Assembly: GCA_018398805.1 (NCBI GenBank) | Contig: JAGFBZ010000854.1 | Coordinates: forward strand, 372,001 to 436,000 | Origin: Hirundichthys speculiger | Lineage: Eukaryota > Chordata > Actinopteri > Beloniformes > Exocoetidae | Direction: 5' to 3' | DNA length: 64,000 bases | Shown: positions 29,551-40,506 of the stretch, one piece after another | Layout of the letters: each line of letters opens with the position of its first letter | Numbering within the stretch: position 1 is the stretch's first letter | Made by a program: the position numbers and the translations under genes | Notes under the pieces: generated by a model | Database searches by the model: none | Seen by the model: the letters and a program-made list of their open reading frames with translations, nothing else | Told to the model about the DNA's origin: nothing

Positions 29551-29558
29551 GTAGGAAC

Positions 29559-30289
29559 CGTAGACGGACCTGCGTGTCGGCGACTAGTTTGATGAATTAT
29601 GGTCTTAAATGTGACCAGATGTCCATTAAAATGAGATGAACCAGAACCACAGCAGGATCCTCTGGTCCAGAGACCTTCACATTGAATCATTCACAAGCTC
29701 CAGGCTTGTTGGCTCCACCCATTTGTTACATGGAGCTGTGTCATACGAGGAAGAGGAGGCCTCAGAATGACTTCAGAAACCTTTGGGTGATGTCACAGGT
29801 GATGTCACAGATGGTTTGTCCATGCCTTTCACAGACTGTGGTCGGACCACGTGTTCATCAGCCCTTAGCTCCGCCCATCAACAAGCCTCCAGGGACTGGA
29901 CCAATCAGAGGAGGAGCCAAATCTCGTTTTCAGGAAGAGGGTGGTTAAGAGTTCGCAGGTCCTACAACAGAAGAAGAGAGCATCCAGGGTGAGGTCTTCT
30001 TCCAGAAACAGATGACTCCCCTCTGACGGATCAGTCCTCCACCGCTGTAATGACTTATTCTTTGGTGCACATGTGTGACACACTAATCCACTAGTAATCT
30101 GTGTCAGAGCTTTTCAAACAGTCATATCTCATCTCCACAGAGAACCGAGCTCCTGCAGTCTCTGCAGCTGGAGGAAGTTATTTCTGTCTGCTCGTATAAA
30201 TTATTTTAATCAGGACGGTGTCAGTCACAGACAGAGATGAACATAGAGCTGGGACGGAGTAGATCTGCTGCTGGAAACAGCTCTACAGT
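29559..30289. other. intronic, no gene seen
   Basis: Unique sequence with chance frames only. Confidence 0.5.
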
Positions 30290-30612
30290 GGAGAGCAGCG
30301 TCCAGGTGGTTTCTGACTGACGCTACCTGGTCTGACCTGTCAGAGGAGAGCAGCGTCCAGGTGGTTTCTGACTGACGCTACCTGGTCTGACCTGTCAGAG
30401 GAGAGCAGCGTCCAGGTGGTTTCTGACTGACGCTACCTGGTCTGACCTGTCAGAGGAGAGCAGCGTCCAGGTGGTTTCTGACTGACGCTACCTGGTCTGA
30501 CCTGTCAGAGGAGAGCAGCGTCCAGGTGGTTTCTGACTGACGCTACCTGGTCTGACCTGTCAGAGGAGAGCAGCGTCCAGGTGGTTTCTGACTGACGCTA
30601 CCTGGTCTGACG
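30290..30612. repeat. minisatellite, six nearly identical 55-bp units
   Basis: Unit starts gagagcagcgtccaggtggt and contains tctgactgacgctacctggt. I see no differences among the copies except at the last border, so the expansion is recent. Confidence 0.95.
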
Positions 30613-30689
30613 AGTCACCAAGTTCATCCTTCCTGACTGAGAGAGAAGAGACAGGAAACAAGGTTTCCAGAATAACACGTCTATGCCTG

Positions 30690-31588
30690 GTTCTCCGTTG
30701 TTAGTCCTGGGTCATCGATTAGGGTTAGTTCTCCGTTGTTAGTACTGGGTCATCGGTTAGGGTTAGTTCTCCGTTGTTAGTACTGGGTCATCGGTTAGGG
30801 TTAGTTCTCCGTTGTTAGTCCTGGGTCATCGGTTATGGTTAGTTCTCTGTTGTTATTCCTAGGTCATCAGTTAGAATTAGTTCTCTGTTGTTAGTCCTGG
30901 GTCATCGGTTAGAGTTAGTTCTCCGTTGTTAGTCCTGGGTCATCGGTTAGAGTTAGTTCTCCGTTGTTAGTCCTAGGTCATCAGTTAGAGTTAGTTCTCT
31001 GTTGTTAGTCCTGGGTCAATAGGTTAGAGTTAGTTCTCCGTTGTTAGTCCTGGGTCATCGGTTATGGTTAGTTCTCTGTTGTTAGTCCTGGGTCATCGGT
31101 TAGGGTTACTTCTCCGTTGTTAGTCCTGGGCCATCGGTTAGGATTAGTTCTCTGTTCCTAGTCCTGGGTCATTGGTTAGGATCAGTTCTCCGTTGTTAGT
31201 CCTGGGTCATCGGTTAGGGTTAGTTCTCTATTGTTACTCCTGGGTCATCGGTTAGAGTTAGTTTTCCGTTGTTAGTCCTGGGGTAACAGTTAAAGTTAGT
31301 TCTCCGTTGTTAGTCCTGGATCATCGGTTATGGTTAGTTCTCCGTTGTTAGTCCTGGGGTAACAGTTAAAGTTAGTTCTCCGTTGTTAGTCCTGTGTCAT
31401 CGGTTAGAGTTAGTTCTCTGTTGTTAGTCCTGGGGTACCAGTTAGAGTTAGTTCTCCGTTGTTAGTCCCGGGTCATCGGTTAGGGTTAGTTCTCCATTGT
31501 TAGTCCTGGGTCATCGGTTAGAGTTAGTTCTCCGTTGTTAGTCCTGGGGTAACAGTTAAAGTTAGTTCTCTGTTGTTAGTCCTGGGTG
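30690..31588. repeat. minisatellite, about 38-bp unit
   Basis: About 23 copies of gttagttctccgttgttagt followed by cctgggtcatcggttag, with a recurrent ggggtaacagttaaa variant, indicating a higher-order pattern. Confidence 0.9.
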
Positions 31589-32289
31589 TCTAAGTGACAT
31601 TTGAAGACGTTTGGTGATAATGAGGAAAAATTAAAATTTAGAGAAAAAAGGTGGAATTTTCTGACTTTGGAAATCTCTAATGGAGATGTCCTCCTTCTAA
31701 TAAGTCTACTGAAACCATCAGCTGATAAGAGTCCAGATGTGACAGCAGTCAGACATCATGTTGGAGGTCCAGATGTGCCTCTTTCAGCTTATCTGACAGA
31801 TGTTAACCAGCATCGTCCAGTTGAGTTTCAGAACCTTCTGAACCGGTCATTTTTTTTACCCAGACTGAAGAGGTCCGTCAGGTAATGATGCCTACCTCCG
31901 CTGGTTGAGGCAGGTTGAGGACACGTCTCTGATCACTGGACAGGCAGGTGTCTCATCATTGGACATGTGTTCCATGACAAAGATGCAGTAAACAGGAAAA
32001 TAGGTGGACTTTGGGCTCTGTGACCTGAACAGAAACTGCTGCAGTCCTGAGTTCTCCAGGATGTCCTGTCGGTGTTCATTCAGGCCTCTCTGTCCCGTTT
32101 TAGTCACTCTGGTTCTTCTGGGACTCGGGGAACAAATGACCCACATGTTCACAAAAATAGCAAAAGCAGTATCAGACAAAAGCGTATGAATAATGAATAG
32201 AGGTGTAATGAGCGGCTCCTGGAGGGGCCCACCCTGGACTCAGGCCCTTCCTGGGAGTCAGCTGCTCTAAATTACCAGAAGTATTCAGA
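31589..32289. other. intronic, no gene seen
   Basis: Unique sequence with chance frames only. Confidence 0.5.
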
Positions 32290-32745
32290 CACCTGCGTTG
32301 ACTCTCATCTGAGCTTTAGCTCCTCCCATTCCTAATCAATATGACGTGGCTCCATCTTTGCAGCTAGAACAGCTTCATTGGACCAGAAGGTCTGGTTCTC
32401 AGTCATGTTGAAGAGGAAGGGACCAGCTCCAAACTGGTCCCACAAAGTTGGGAGCATGGAATTGTCCAGAATGTCTTGGTCTGCTGAAGCATTCAGAGAA
32501 AAATCCCCCCTCCACCAAACTTTACACTTGGATCAATGCAGTCAGACCAGTACCGTTCTCCTGGAAACCACCAAACCCAGACTCTTCCATCAGATCACCA
32601 GATGGAGAAGATCTCTTCTCACTATGTTCTTCAGCATCCTCTGACTCCGCCCCCTCAGTCTACCTGTCCTACCACTCCATGGCTGAGTTGCTGTCGTTCC
32701 CAAACAACTTTCCTCTGGTGTAATAAAGAAAGTGTGTCAGATAAA
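32290..32745. mobile_element. fragment of a dispersed transposon-like repeat common in teleosts
   Basis: The run cagacacctgcgttgactct, tttgcagctagaacagcttc, aatgtcttggtctgctgaag, ccaccaaactttacacttgg and cgttctcctggaaaccacca resembles a high-copy repeat I recall from many fish genomic clones. The continuation of that consensus (tgacagttgactgtggaata) is found apart, at 45480-45605. Family name not assigned. Confidence 0.5.
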
Positions 32746-32924
32746 TCATGACGAATAAAATGGGCCATTAGTTTTCTCTGAGGACATCAGTGAACATCCT
32801 CACTGGTCGGTGTCCGGGCAGATGGAACGAAGCTGTTGTCTCCATGGATCAGAGCTGCAACATTAGAACTTTCACCCTAAAACAAAACTTAGTTTCTGCT
32901 AAAGACAGAAGAATCAGAGCTGGT

Positions 32925-33165
32925 GGTCTCGAGGACCAGAAACCCTGACCCGTCTCTGTAGGACCAGAACCATGTCTGTAGGACCTGAACCACGTCTGTA
33001 GGACCTGAACTGTGTCTGGAGACCAGAACCATATCTGTAGGACCAGAACCATGTCTGGAGGACCAGAAACCCTGACCCGTGTCTGTAGGACCAGAACCAC
33101 GTCTGTAGGACCAGAACCACGTCTGTAGGACCTGAACTGTGTCTGGAAGACCAGAAACCCTGAAC
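32925..33165. repeat. tandem repeat, gtctgtaggaccagaaccac unit
   Basis: About 11 imperfect 20-bp units, some replaced by gtgtctggaagaccagaaac variants. Confidence 0.85.
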
Positions 33166-33770
33166 CATGTCATTTAAAGAGAACAAACAGATCTGAACGG
33201 AGGATCAGAGCTCTGAAATGTGTCGGTGCCGCTTGGCAGCAGATCTGAACGCTGCGATGCCTCTTTGTGTTCGATCTGGACAGTGTTCGCGCTGAAGTGT
33301 GTTCAGCGGTCATGAAAAATACATGAGTGCAGATTAACAGTCCTCTGGGGGAGATTTGGTTTGCAAACAGTCCTGCAGCTGCAGAGAGACGGAGATGACG
33401 GGCAGAGAGCTGCGGCATCACTCAGCTCATGGGTGAAGCTGCAGGTGGAGGGTGGAGCTGCAGGTGGAGGGTGGAGCTGCAGGTGGAGGTGATCAGAGGA
33501 GGAGGTGCTGCTTCTGAGCCAGAACTTTCAGTGGAAAACATTTCCTTTTTTAATCATTCTTTTTATGTTCCTCAACCTTTTCTGCCTTTATAGCTTAAAA
33601 TCACGTGTTAAACTGGAGACCAAATCCAGCAGAAACGGTTATAAACCGGTGCTTGATGTAGGATCCCTTTCTGGATTGTTTTAGAAGGATCATAACTATA
33701 CCGTAACCTCTCTGCCAACATCTGTATGTGGGTTCACCTGAGATAGAAATAGGCTCTATAATGGGCCCCA
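33166..33770. other. intronic, no gene seen
   Basis: Includes a short ggtggagctgcaggtggagg triplication near 33435-33490. Confidence 0.5.
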
Positions 33771-35704
33771 TATGGGGTTGTCCATTGGCTCCATGCTGGC
33801 TCCATGCTGGCTCCATGCTGGCTCCATGCTGGCTCTATGTTGGCTACAAGCTGGCTCCATATTGGCCCCATGCTGGCTCCATGCTAGATCTATGTTGGCT
33901 CCATGCTGGCTTCATGTTGGCTCCATGCTGGCTCCATGCTGGATCTATATTGGCTCCATGTTGGCTTCATGCTGGCTCCATATTGGCTCCATGCTGGATC
34001 TATGTTGGCTACATGCTGGCTCCATGCTGGATCTATATTGGCTCCATGTTGGCTCCATGTTGGCTACATGTTGGCTCCATGTTGGCTCCATGCTTGCTCC
34101 ATATTGGCTCCATGCTGGCTCCATGCTGGCTCCATGCTGGCTCCATGTTGGCTCCATGCTGGCTCCTTGCTGGCTCCATGCTGGCTCCATGTTGGCTCCA
34201 TGTTGGCTCCATATTGGCTCCATGCTGGCTCCATATTGGCTCCAGCTGGCTCCATGCTTGCTCTATGCTGGCTCCATGCTGGCTCCATGCTGGCTCCATG
34301 CTGGCTCCATGCTGGCTCCGTGTTGGCTCCATGCTGGCTCCGTGTTGGCTCCATGTTGGATCTATGTTGGCTCCATGCTGGCTCTATGTTGGCTCCATGT
34401 TGGCTCTATGTTGGCTCCATGCTGGCTCTATGTTGGCTCCATGCTGGCTCCATATTGGCTCCATGCTGGCTCCATGCTGGCTCTATGTTGGCTCCATGCT
34501 GGCTCTATGTTGGCTCCATGCTGGCTCTATGTTGGCTCCATGCTGGCTCTATGTTGGCTCCATGCTGGCTCCATGCTGGCTCCATGCTGGCTTCATGTTG
34601 GCTCCATGCTGGCTCCATGCTGGATCTATATTGGCTCCATGTTGGCTTCATGCTGACTCCATATTGGCTCCATGCTGGATCTATGTTGGCTCGATGTTGG
34701 CTCCATGTTGGCTACATGTTGGCTCCAGCTGGCTCCATGCTTGCTCTATGCTGGCTCCATGCTAGCTCCGTGTTGGCTCCATGCTGGCTCCGTGTTGGCT
34801 CCATGCTGGCTCCGTGTTGGCTCCATGTTGGCTCCATGCTGGCTCTATGTTGGCTCCATGCTGGCTCCATGCTGGATCTATATTGGCTCCATGTTGGCTT
34901 CATGCTGGCTCCATATTGGCTCCATGCTGGATCTATGTTGGCTCGATGTTGGCTCCATGTTGGCTACATGTTGGCTCCATGTTGGCTCCATGCTTGCTCC
35001 ATATTGGCTCCATGCTGGCTCCATGCTGGCTCCATGTTGGCTCCTTGCTGGCTCCATGCTGGCTCCATGCTGGCTCCATGCTGGCTCCATGTTGGCTCCA
35101 TATTGGCTCCATGCTGGCTCCATATTGGCTCCAGCTGGCTCCATGCTTGCTCTATGCTGGCTCCATGCTAGCTCCGTGTTGGCTGCATGCTGGCTCCATG
35201 CTGGCTCCGTGTTGGCTCCATGCTGGCTCCGTGTTGGCTCCATGTTGGCTCTATGTTGGCTCCATGCTGGCTCTATGTTGGCTCCATGCTGGCTTCATAT
35301 TGGCTCCATGCTGGCTCCATGCTGGCTCCATGTTGGCTCCATGCTGGCTCCATGCTGGCTCCATGTTGGCTCCATGCTGGCTCTATGTTGGCTCCATGCT
35401 GGCTTCATGTTGGCTCCATGCTGACTCCATGTTGGCTCCATGTCAGCTCCATGTCGGCTCCATGCTGGCTCTATGTTGGCTCCATATTGGCTCCATGCTG
35501 GCTCCATATTGGCTCCATGCTGGCTCCATGCTGGCTCCATGTTGGCTCCATGTTGGCTCCATGCTGGCTCCATGCTGGCTCCATGTTGGCTCTATGTTGG
35601 CTCCATGCTGGCTCCATGTTGGCTCCATGCTGGCTCCATGCTGGCTCCATGCTGGCTCCATGCTGGCTCTATGTCGGCTCCATGTTGGCTCCATGCTGGC
35701 CCCA
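33771..35704. repeat. 1.9-kb minisatellite, 12-bp unit (ggctccatgctg)
   Basis: About 160 units with few variants (ccatgttggct, ctatgttggct, ccatattggct). The 12-bp period leaves all three + frames open (up to 422 codons, LAPCWLHAGSM) and also - strand frames (EPAWSQHGAS). Blocks of several hundred bases recur, for example around 34200-34350, 34690-34850 and 35085-35250, showing segmental duplication inside the array. Confidence 0.95.
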
Positions 35705-36575
35705 CAGTATTTCTGCTCTGGTACATGGGTAATGAATGATTCTTATACAAGGGTTCAGTTGCAGGCTGCTCAGTATGAGTGATTACATTTTTTGATTTGA
35801 GGTTGTAGAATTAGAAACTAATTAGAGATCTTCTGAAGCCGTGCTACATTGAGAACTAGTGCTTCACAGCTCGCTCTGGAGCATTTTTCTCTACATGTGT
35901 GGAGTTCAGAATGGCTGATACCTGTAGATGTGTTCAGAGAAGTAGAGCAGGACTAATGTAGAGAGAAGAGCATCCTTCAGGCTCTGCAGCTTCTTCAGCA
36001 GTTGGCTGTTGTTCATCTGTCAGATTAATGTCGGCGGTCATCTGTGAATATGTCGCTCTGTTGTCATGTCTCTTTCCTGGTCCATCGTTGAACATTGTTG
36101 TCCTCCATGTTCTTTCATGGAGTTCATTTTGCAGAAAACACTGAAGGAGAAAATCTGAGGAGAGTCAGAGATTATAAGAGCCTCAAAGGCATGAGAAGTC
36201 ATCTTTAATTCAAGAATATGAACACATTGATCATCAGGGCACTCTGCTTAATAAGCTGTTTACATGAATTAGTAATGATTGCTTTTAATCGTTTAATTTC
36301 TGTACATGAAACTGTGTGGGATTTGGAATGAAGACGTGAAGATGTATGACGCCTGGAACACCAGGAACTGACAACTCAGTCTCAGGAGTGGCCGGTCTGA
36401 TTCATTACTGCCAGTACTGATGAATGCTGGGAGATTAATATGGTGGTGTGATCGTACCCTGTCAGTACCAGGTCACATCAGGGACATCGTATTGTAGTAA
36501 TCTTCCCTTACCTCCACCTGTGTGTGTGTTCAGGGTGTCGGCTGCTGTGGTGACCGGTGATCTAGTCCTCTAGAC
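35705..36575. other. intronic, no gene seen
   Basis: Unique sequence. Confidence 0.5.
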
Positions 36576-37078
36576 ACAAATGACTAAATACAACGACCAT
36601 ATAAACATATACATAAACAGATGGAGGTAGCAGCACTGGGATGAGATGAGTCCCCCTGCAGCGTAGGCCTATAGCAGCATAGCTATGAGGAACCTGTGAT
36701 TAAGACGAGCCTACTCTAGTCTTAGCTGCTACAACTATGGCTATAACTATTAGCCCCTACACACTATAGTTTAGACTAACTGTAGGCTTTACTGAACAGA
36801 AATGTTTTCAGTTTAGTTTTAAAGATGGAGGTGGTGTCAGCCTCCTGAACCCAAACTGGTAGCTGATTCCAGAATAAAGGTGTCTGGTAGCAGAAGGCCC
36901 GTCCTCCAAACCTACTTTTAGATATTCTAGGAATGACGAGTAATCCTGCACTCTGAGAGCGAAGAGCTCTATTAGGAGCATAACATGCTATCAAGTCTTG
37001 TAATTCACGCGGAGCTAGGCCATTAAGGGCCTTATATGCGAGAAGCAGAATTTTAAACTCAAGTGCTGCTACCTGCAT
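36576..37078 (-). mobile_element. LINE 3' region, inverted segment with reverse transcriptase C-terminus
   Basis: The - strand frame 37078-36776 reads LEFKILLLAYKALNGLAP, then RALRSQSAGLLVIPRISKSR, FWNQLPVWVQEA and FKTKLKTFLFSKAYS. This is the standard end of a fish non-LTR reverse transcriptase ORF (Jockey/CR1/L2 group). Its stop is followed by about 200 bp of 3'UTR ending near gtcatttgtgtct. The adjoining + strand segment repeats the last part of this UTR in the opposite sense. Confidence 0.8.
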
Positions 37079-37104
37079 CTGTTTATGTAGTCATTTCATT
37101 CAGT

Positions 37105-37545
37105 CATTTGTGTCTCTCCTCTCTCTCTGTCCTCCATCCTCTCTCTGTCCTCCATCCTCTCTCTGTCCTCCATCCTCTCTCTTTCCTCCCTCCTCTCTGT
37201 CTTCCATCCTCTCTCTGTCCTCCATCCTCTCTCTGTCCTCCCTCCTCTCTGTCTTCCATCCTCTCTCTGTCCTACATCCTCTCTCTGTCCTCCCTCCTCT
37301 GTGTCCTCATCCTCTCTGTCCTCCATCCTCATTCTGTCCTCCATCCTCATTCTGTCCTCCCTCCTCTCTCTGTCCTCCCACCTCTCTGTCCTCCATCCTC
37401 TCTGTCCTCTATCCTCTCTGTCCTCCATCCTCTCTGTCCTCTCTCTCTCTGTCCTCCATCCTCTCTCTGTCCTCCATCCTCTCTCTGCCCTCCACCCTCT
37501 CTGTCCTCCCTCCTCTCTCTGTCCTGTCTCTCCTCTCTTTTTCTT
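37105..37545. repeat. tandem repeat, ctctctgtcctccatcct unit
   Basis: About 24 imperfect 18-bp units lying inside the LINE 3'UTR. Frames of 165-176 codons (SLCPPSSL) are by-products. Confidence 0.9.
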
Positions 37546-37609
37546 TCTTTATCCAGCTAGTCTTCAGCAGGAAGGTCCTCCCATATGATCCAGGTCCTGA
37601 TCCCGGTAG

Positions 37610-38276
37610 TCAGTGTTGGCCAAGTTCACTTTCTAGATGAACTAGTTCAGTTCGCCATTTCAAAAAATGAACTAAATAGTTCATTTTTAATTATTTTTTA
37701 ATGTTGCTGTCTGTTTGTCAGAATGATGCCCATATACTACTCCACCACTGACAATTATTTTATCTATTTTATCTGAAAATATGTGTCCAATCAGAGTCTT
37801 TATCCAACCAGGTTTCACATTATCATTGAAGGATCAGCCCATTAAAACTGTCATTTCCCTTTCAGCTTCTCTACTTTAGATTAAAAATATGAGGAAAAAC
37901 TTGCTGCCAAATGGTCTTTATTATCAGACAAAAACAGGTCTTTAAGGTGCAAATGTTTTTTTCCATTTCAATATTTCAAAGTTTACAGTTTAATCTTTGA
38001 GTCTTTCATCTTCCTGCTTGTTTTAATCGTTTGATGATGTAATTGTTAGCGTGACAGCAGCGACAGCCGTGTTGTCATGTTTGATTGATTTCCTCAGATA
38101 CAAATCAGGCTCGTTTGTGGTGGATTTTAAATGGTCGATTTTAAATGGGGTTCGCTGGAAACCTGGAACGGTTTTAACCATGCGTGAACTTTGAAAGAGC
38201 GTTGTTCACAGCCGACAGTCGTCAAGGAGATAAAGAGCGAGTTCAGTTCACGTTCACACAAAATATCAACTAGTTG
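37610..38276. mobile_element. DNA-transposon-like insertion inside the LINE 3'UTR
   Basis: It interrupts an otherwise continuous LINE 3'UTR. Left end cagtgttggccaagttcact; the right part is the reverse complement of the fragment nested at 28948-29170. Both ends are rich in gaactagtt/aactagttgg words. No transposase is open. Confidence 0.6.
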
Positions 38277-38476
38277 GTTAAAGGTTTTTTCTCCCTCTGT
38301 GGGAGTTTTTTACCTGCCATTATCCTTGATAAGGATTTAATATTATAATTTTAGTTAATGATATTTGCTAGGGGGTCATGATCTGGGTGTCTGTAAAGAC
38401 CTGGAGACAGTTGACATTATAACAGACGCTACACAAGTAAAATTGAATTGAATTGAGTTGAATTAATTGAATTGAA

Positions 38477-39029
38477 TTGAATTGAATTCTCCCGTGAGAC
38501 ATCCAGAACAAACACACCAGACATGGATGACTCCTTGAGGGTTTTCCAAGCTGGAGACTGATTGTGTCGGGACATGGATGCTCAGGTCAGTGTCTACAAT
38601 GTCCTTCATGGTGTTTTGGACTGAGATGGGATCACCATGTCGGCCAGCGGTCCTTCCTGATGTAACTGGCTTGAACTGGTTCTGGTTAGTGAGCTGAGGA
38701 TAACAGCTGGTTTTTAGGTCAGATCATTTCGTCGGTAATGTACCTCCTCCACGTTCCTCATACTTTCTCCTTCTGTGTTTCCTTTCCATGACCACCTGTG
38801 GAACCACTCGGCCACGCCTCCTCTTCAGGTAAGGACACCTGATTTTATTCACTCTTTGCTTTTATTCTCCTGTTTTTCATGGCATGAAATGTTGAGCCCA
38901 GAAAGGTTCAATATTTGCTCCTCTGAAGTGACACGTTCGATCTAGACTGAGTTTATCTCAGCCACCATGTTACCAACCAGACAGAGGAATGAAGATGGAA
39001 CACAGATGTTCAAATATTTCAGATTTGAC
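38477..39029. other. intronic, no gene seen
   Basis: Unique sequence. Confidence 0.5.
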
Positions 39030-39115
39030 TGTTTTGTTGAGCTGTGGGCATTTCTACAAGGACATATCTCAGGAAGGGCTGGATGGATCTGGATGGGTGA
39101 CACCTCTGGAATCTT
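39030..39115 (+). repeat. dispersed repeat, partial copy 1
   Basis: Reads gttgagctgtgggcatttct, acaaggacatatctcaggaa and ggatggatctggatgggtga, matching 48355-48420 and 57965-58030. The downstream half of the repeat is not seen here. Confidence 0.65.
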
Positions 39116-39411
39116 CACAGCTAACAGTTTACTGATCCCCATCTGCTGGTGTGATCCAGCCAGAACCATGAAAACATCCTTGGCTCTCAGATTGTTTTGG
39201 TCAGTGGCTGAAGTTGATGGTGTCTTGGCTGCTGGACTGGATGCTTTCAGCAGCTGGGTGGAATTTTGGAGATGCCTCATGGCCATCATGATGCTGTATT
39301 TGTTGGGAATGGTCTCAGAGTGGTTGTTGCTATGGCAACACAACAGTTATTCATCCCATGATTCAAGGTTCATCTTGACAACTGCACCTTATCTCCACCC
39401 CAGTATGTGAC
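39116..39411. other. intronic, no gene seen
   Basis: Open frames exist on both strands of 38942-39410 but show no domain. Confidence 0.4.
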
Positions 39412-39935
39412 TGTTGAGGTGACCCGTGTGGAGGGTTGGGGTGACCTGTGTGGAGGGTTGGAATGACCCGTGTGGAGGGTTGGGGCGACCCGTGTGGAGG
39501 GTTGAGACTACTCGTGTGGAGGGTGAGGGCGACCCGTGTGGAGGGCGAGGGTGACCCGTGTGGAGGGTGAGGTTGACCCGTGTGGAGGGTGAGGGTGACC
39601 CGTGTGGAGGGTTGAGACTACTCGTGTGGAGGGTTAGGGCGACCCGTGTGGAGGGTGAGGGCGACCCGTGTGGAGGGTTGCGGCGACCCGTGTGGAGGGT
39701 TGAGAGCGACCCATGTGGAGGCGACCACATTGGGGCGACCCGTGTGGAGGGTAGAGGCGACCCGTGTGGAGGGTAGAGGCGACCCGTGTGGAGGGTAGAG
39801 GCGACCCGTGTGGAGGGTTGGAGGGTTGGAGGGTTGGGCGACCGTGTGGAGGGGGGGGCGACCGTGTGGGGCGAGGGTGGAGGTGGGCGACGTGTGGAGG
39901 GTTGGGGCGACCCGTGTGGAGGGTTTGGAGTGAGT
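39412..39935. repeat. minisatellite, 20-21-bp unit (gacccgtgtggagggttggg)
   Basis: About 25 imperfect units; frames on both strands up to 142 codons are by-products. Confidence 0.9.
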
Positions 39936-40406
39936 CAGTGAACCACAGCAGTGGTCCTTCTGGTCCCTCAGACTCTGGAAGGACCACATGTTCCCGTTTG
40001 GATTTATTTTCCTCCTGACGGTCCCAGAGATGCCGCTGGGCTTCACTGGTCTCCATCAGATCAGATGTAACGAAGCTGCTGGTTAGTCCATCTCTGCATG
40101 TTAGAAGGTTCCTCAGCAGCAGGAGATGGAGGCGTCTAAATTTAGAGGCATTTGTACGACGACAGAAACCTGAATGAGCGTCATTATTAAACTGAATAAT
40201 GATGAGTCACTGTTGTCACTGGAGTCACTGTCCTAAATGTTTTAGAAGACTGAGTTAACTTTCTGCTGCAGCAGAAACAGGTCTTTGTGTTCGCCGGCCG
40301 CCGACGCCGGGCCTTGTAACCCCCCCCACGAGTCCTTGGATGACTTTAGCTCTGCTGTGATTTACGGCTGTGATCTGCAGCAGCTTCAGACACAAGGACG
40401 TCCTCT
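39936..40406. other. intronic, no gene seen
   Basis: Unique sequence; a C-run lies near 40320. Confidence 0.5.
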
Positions 40407-40506
40407 GATCCCTCAACCCAGGCTGGTCCTGGACGCCAGCAGGAGCTGAGGACGCTGCAGTCTGCAGGTCCTGCTGGAGTCCAGGACCAGCCTGGGTTGA
40501 GGGATC
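40407..40506. repeat. 100-bp near-perfect palindrome (hairpin)
   Basis: 40407-40433 is the exact reverse complement of 40480-40506 (27 bp). The pairing continues inward to about 40443/40470 with one mismatch (ccagcagga / tcctgctgg), leaving a 26-base apex that can itself fold (ctgcagtctgcag). Nothing else in the area explains it. Confidence 0.85.

Larger units (their letters stand above)
37063..38476 (+). mobile_element. LINE 3'UTR and tail, direct segment, split by an insertion
   Basis: From gtgctgctacctgcatctgt the + strand follows the same 3'UTR as the inverted neighbour. It continues through a pyrimidine repeat, cagctagtcttcagcaggaa and ggtcctcccatatgatccag, is interrupted at about 37610, and resumes at about 38277 with ggttaaaggttttttctccc, a cgctacacaagtaaaattga ending and an attgaattgaattg tail at 38440-38476. 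Confidence 0.7.

Noticed and set aside
33903..35171. 422-codon open frame rich in LAPCWLHAGSM
   Set aside because: Pure product of a 12-bp tandem repeat; the same region is open in other frames and on the other strand.
38942..39410. Overlapping 133- and 147-codon frames
   Set aside because: No recognisable domain, no splice context, and part overlaps a dispersed repeat.
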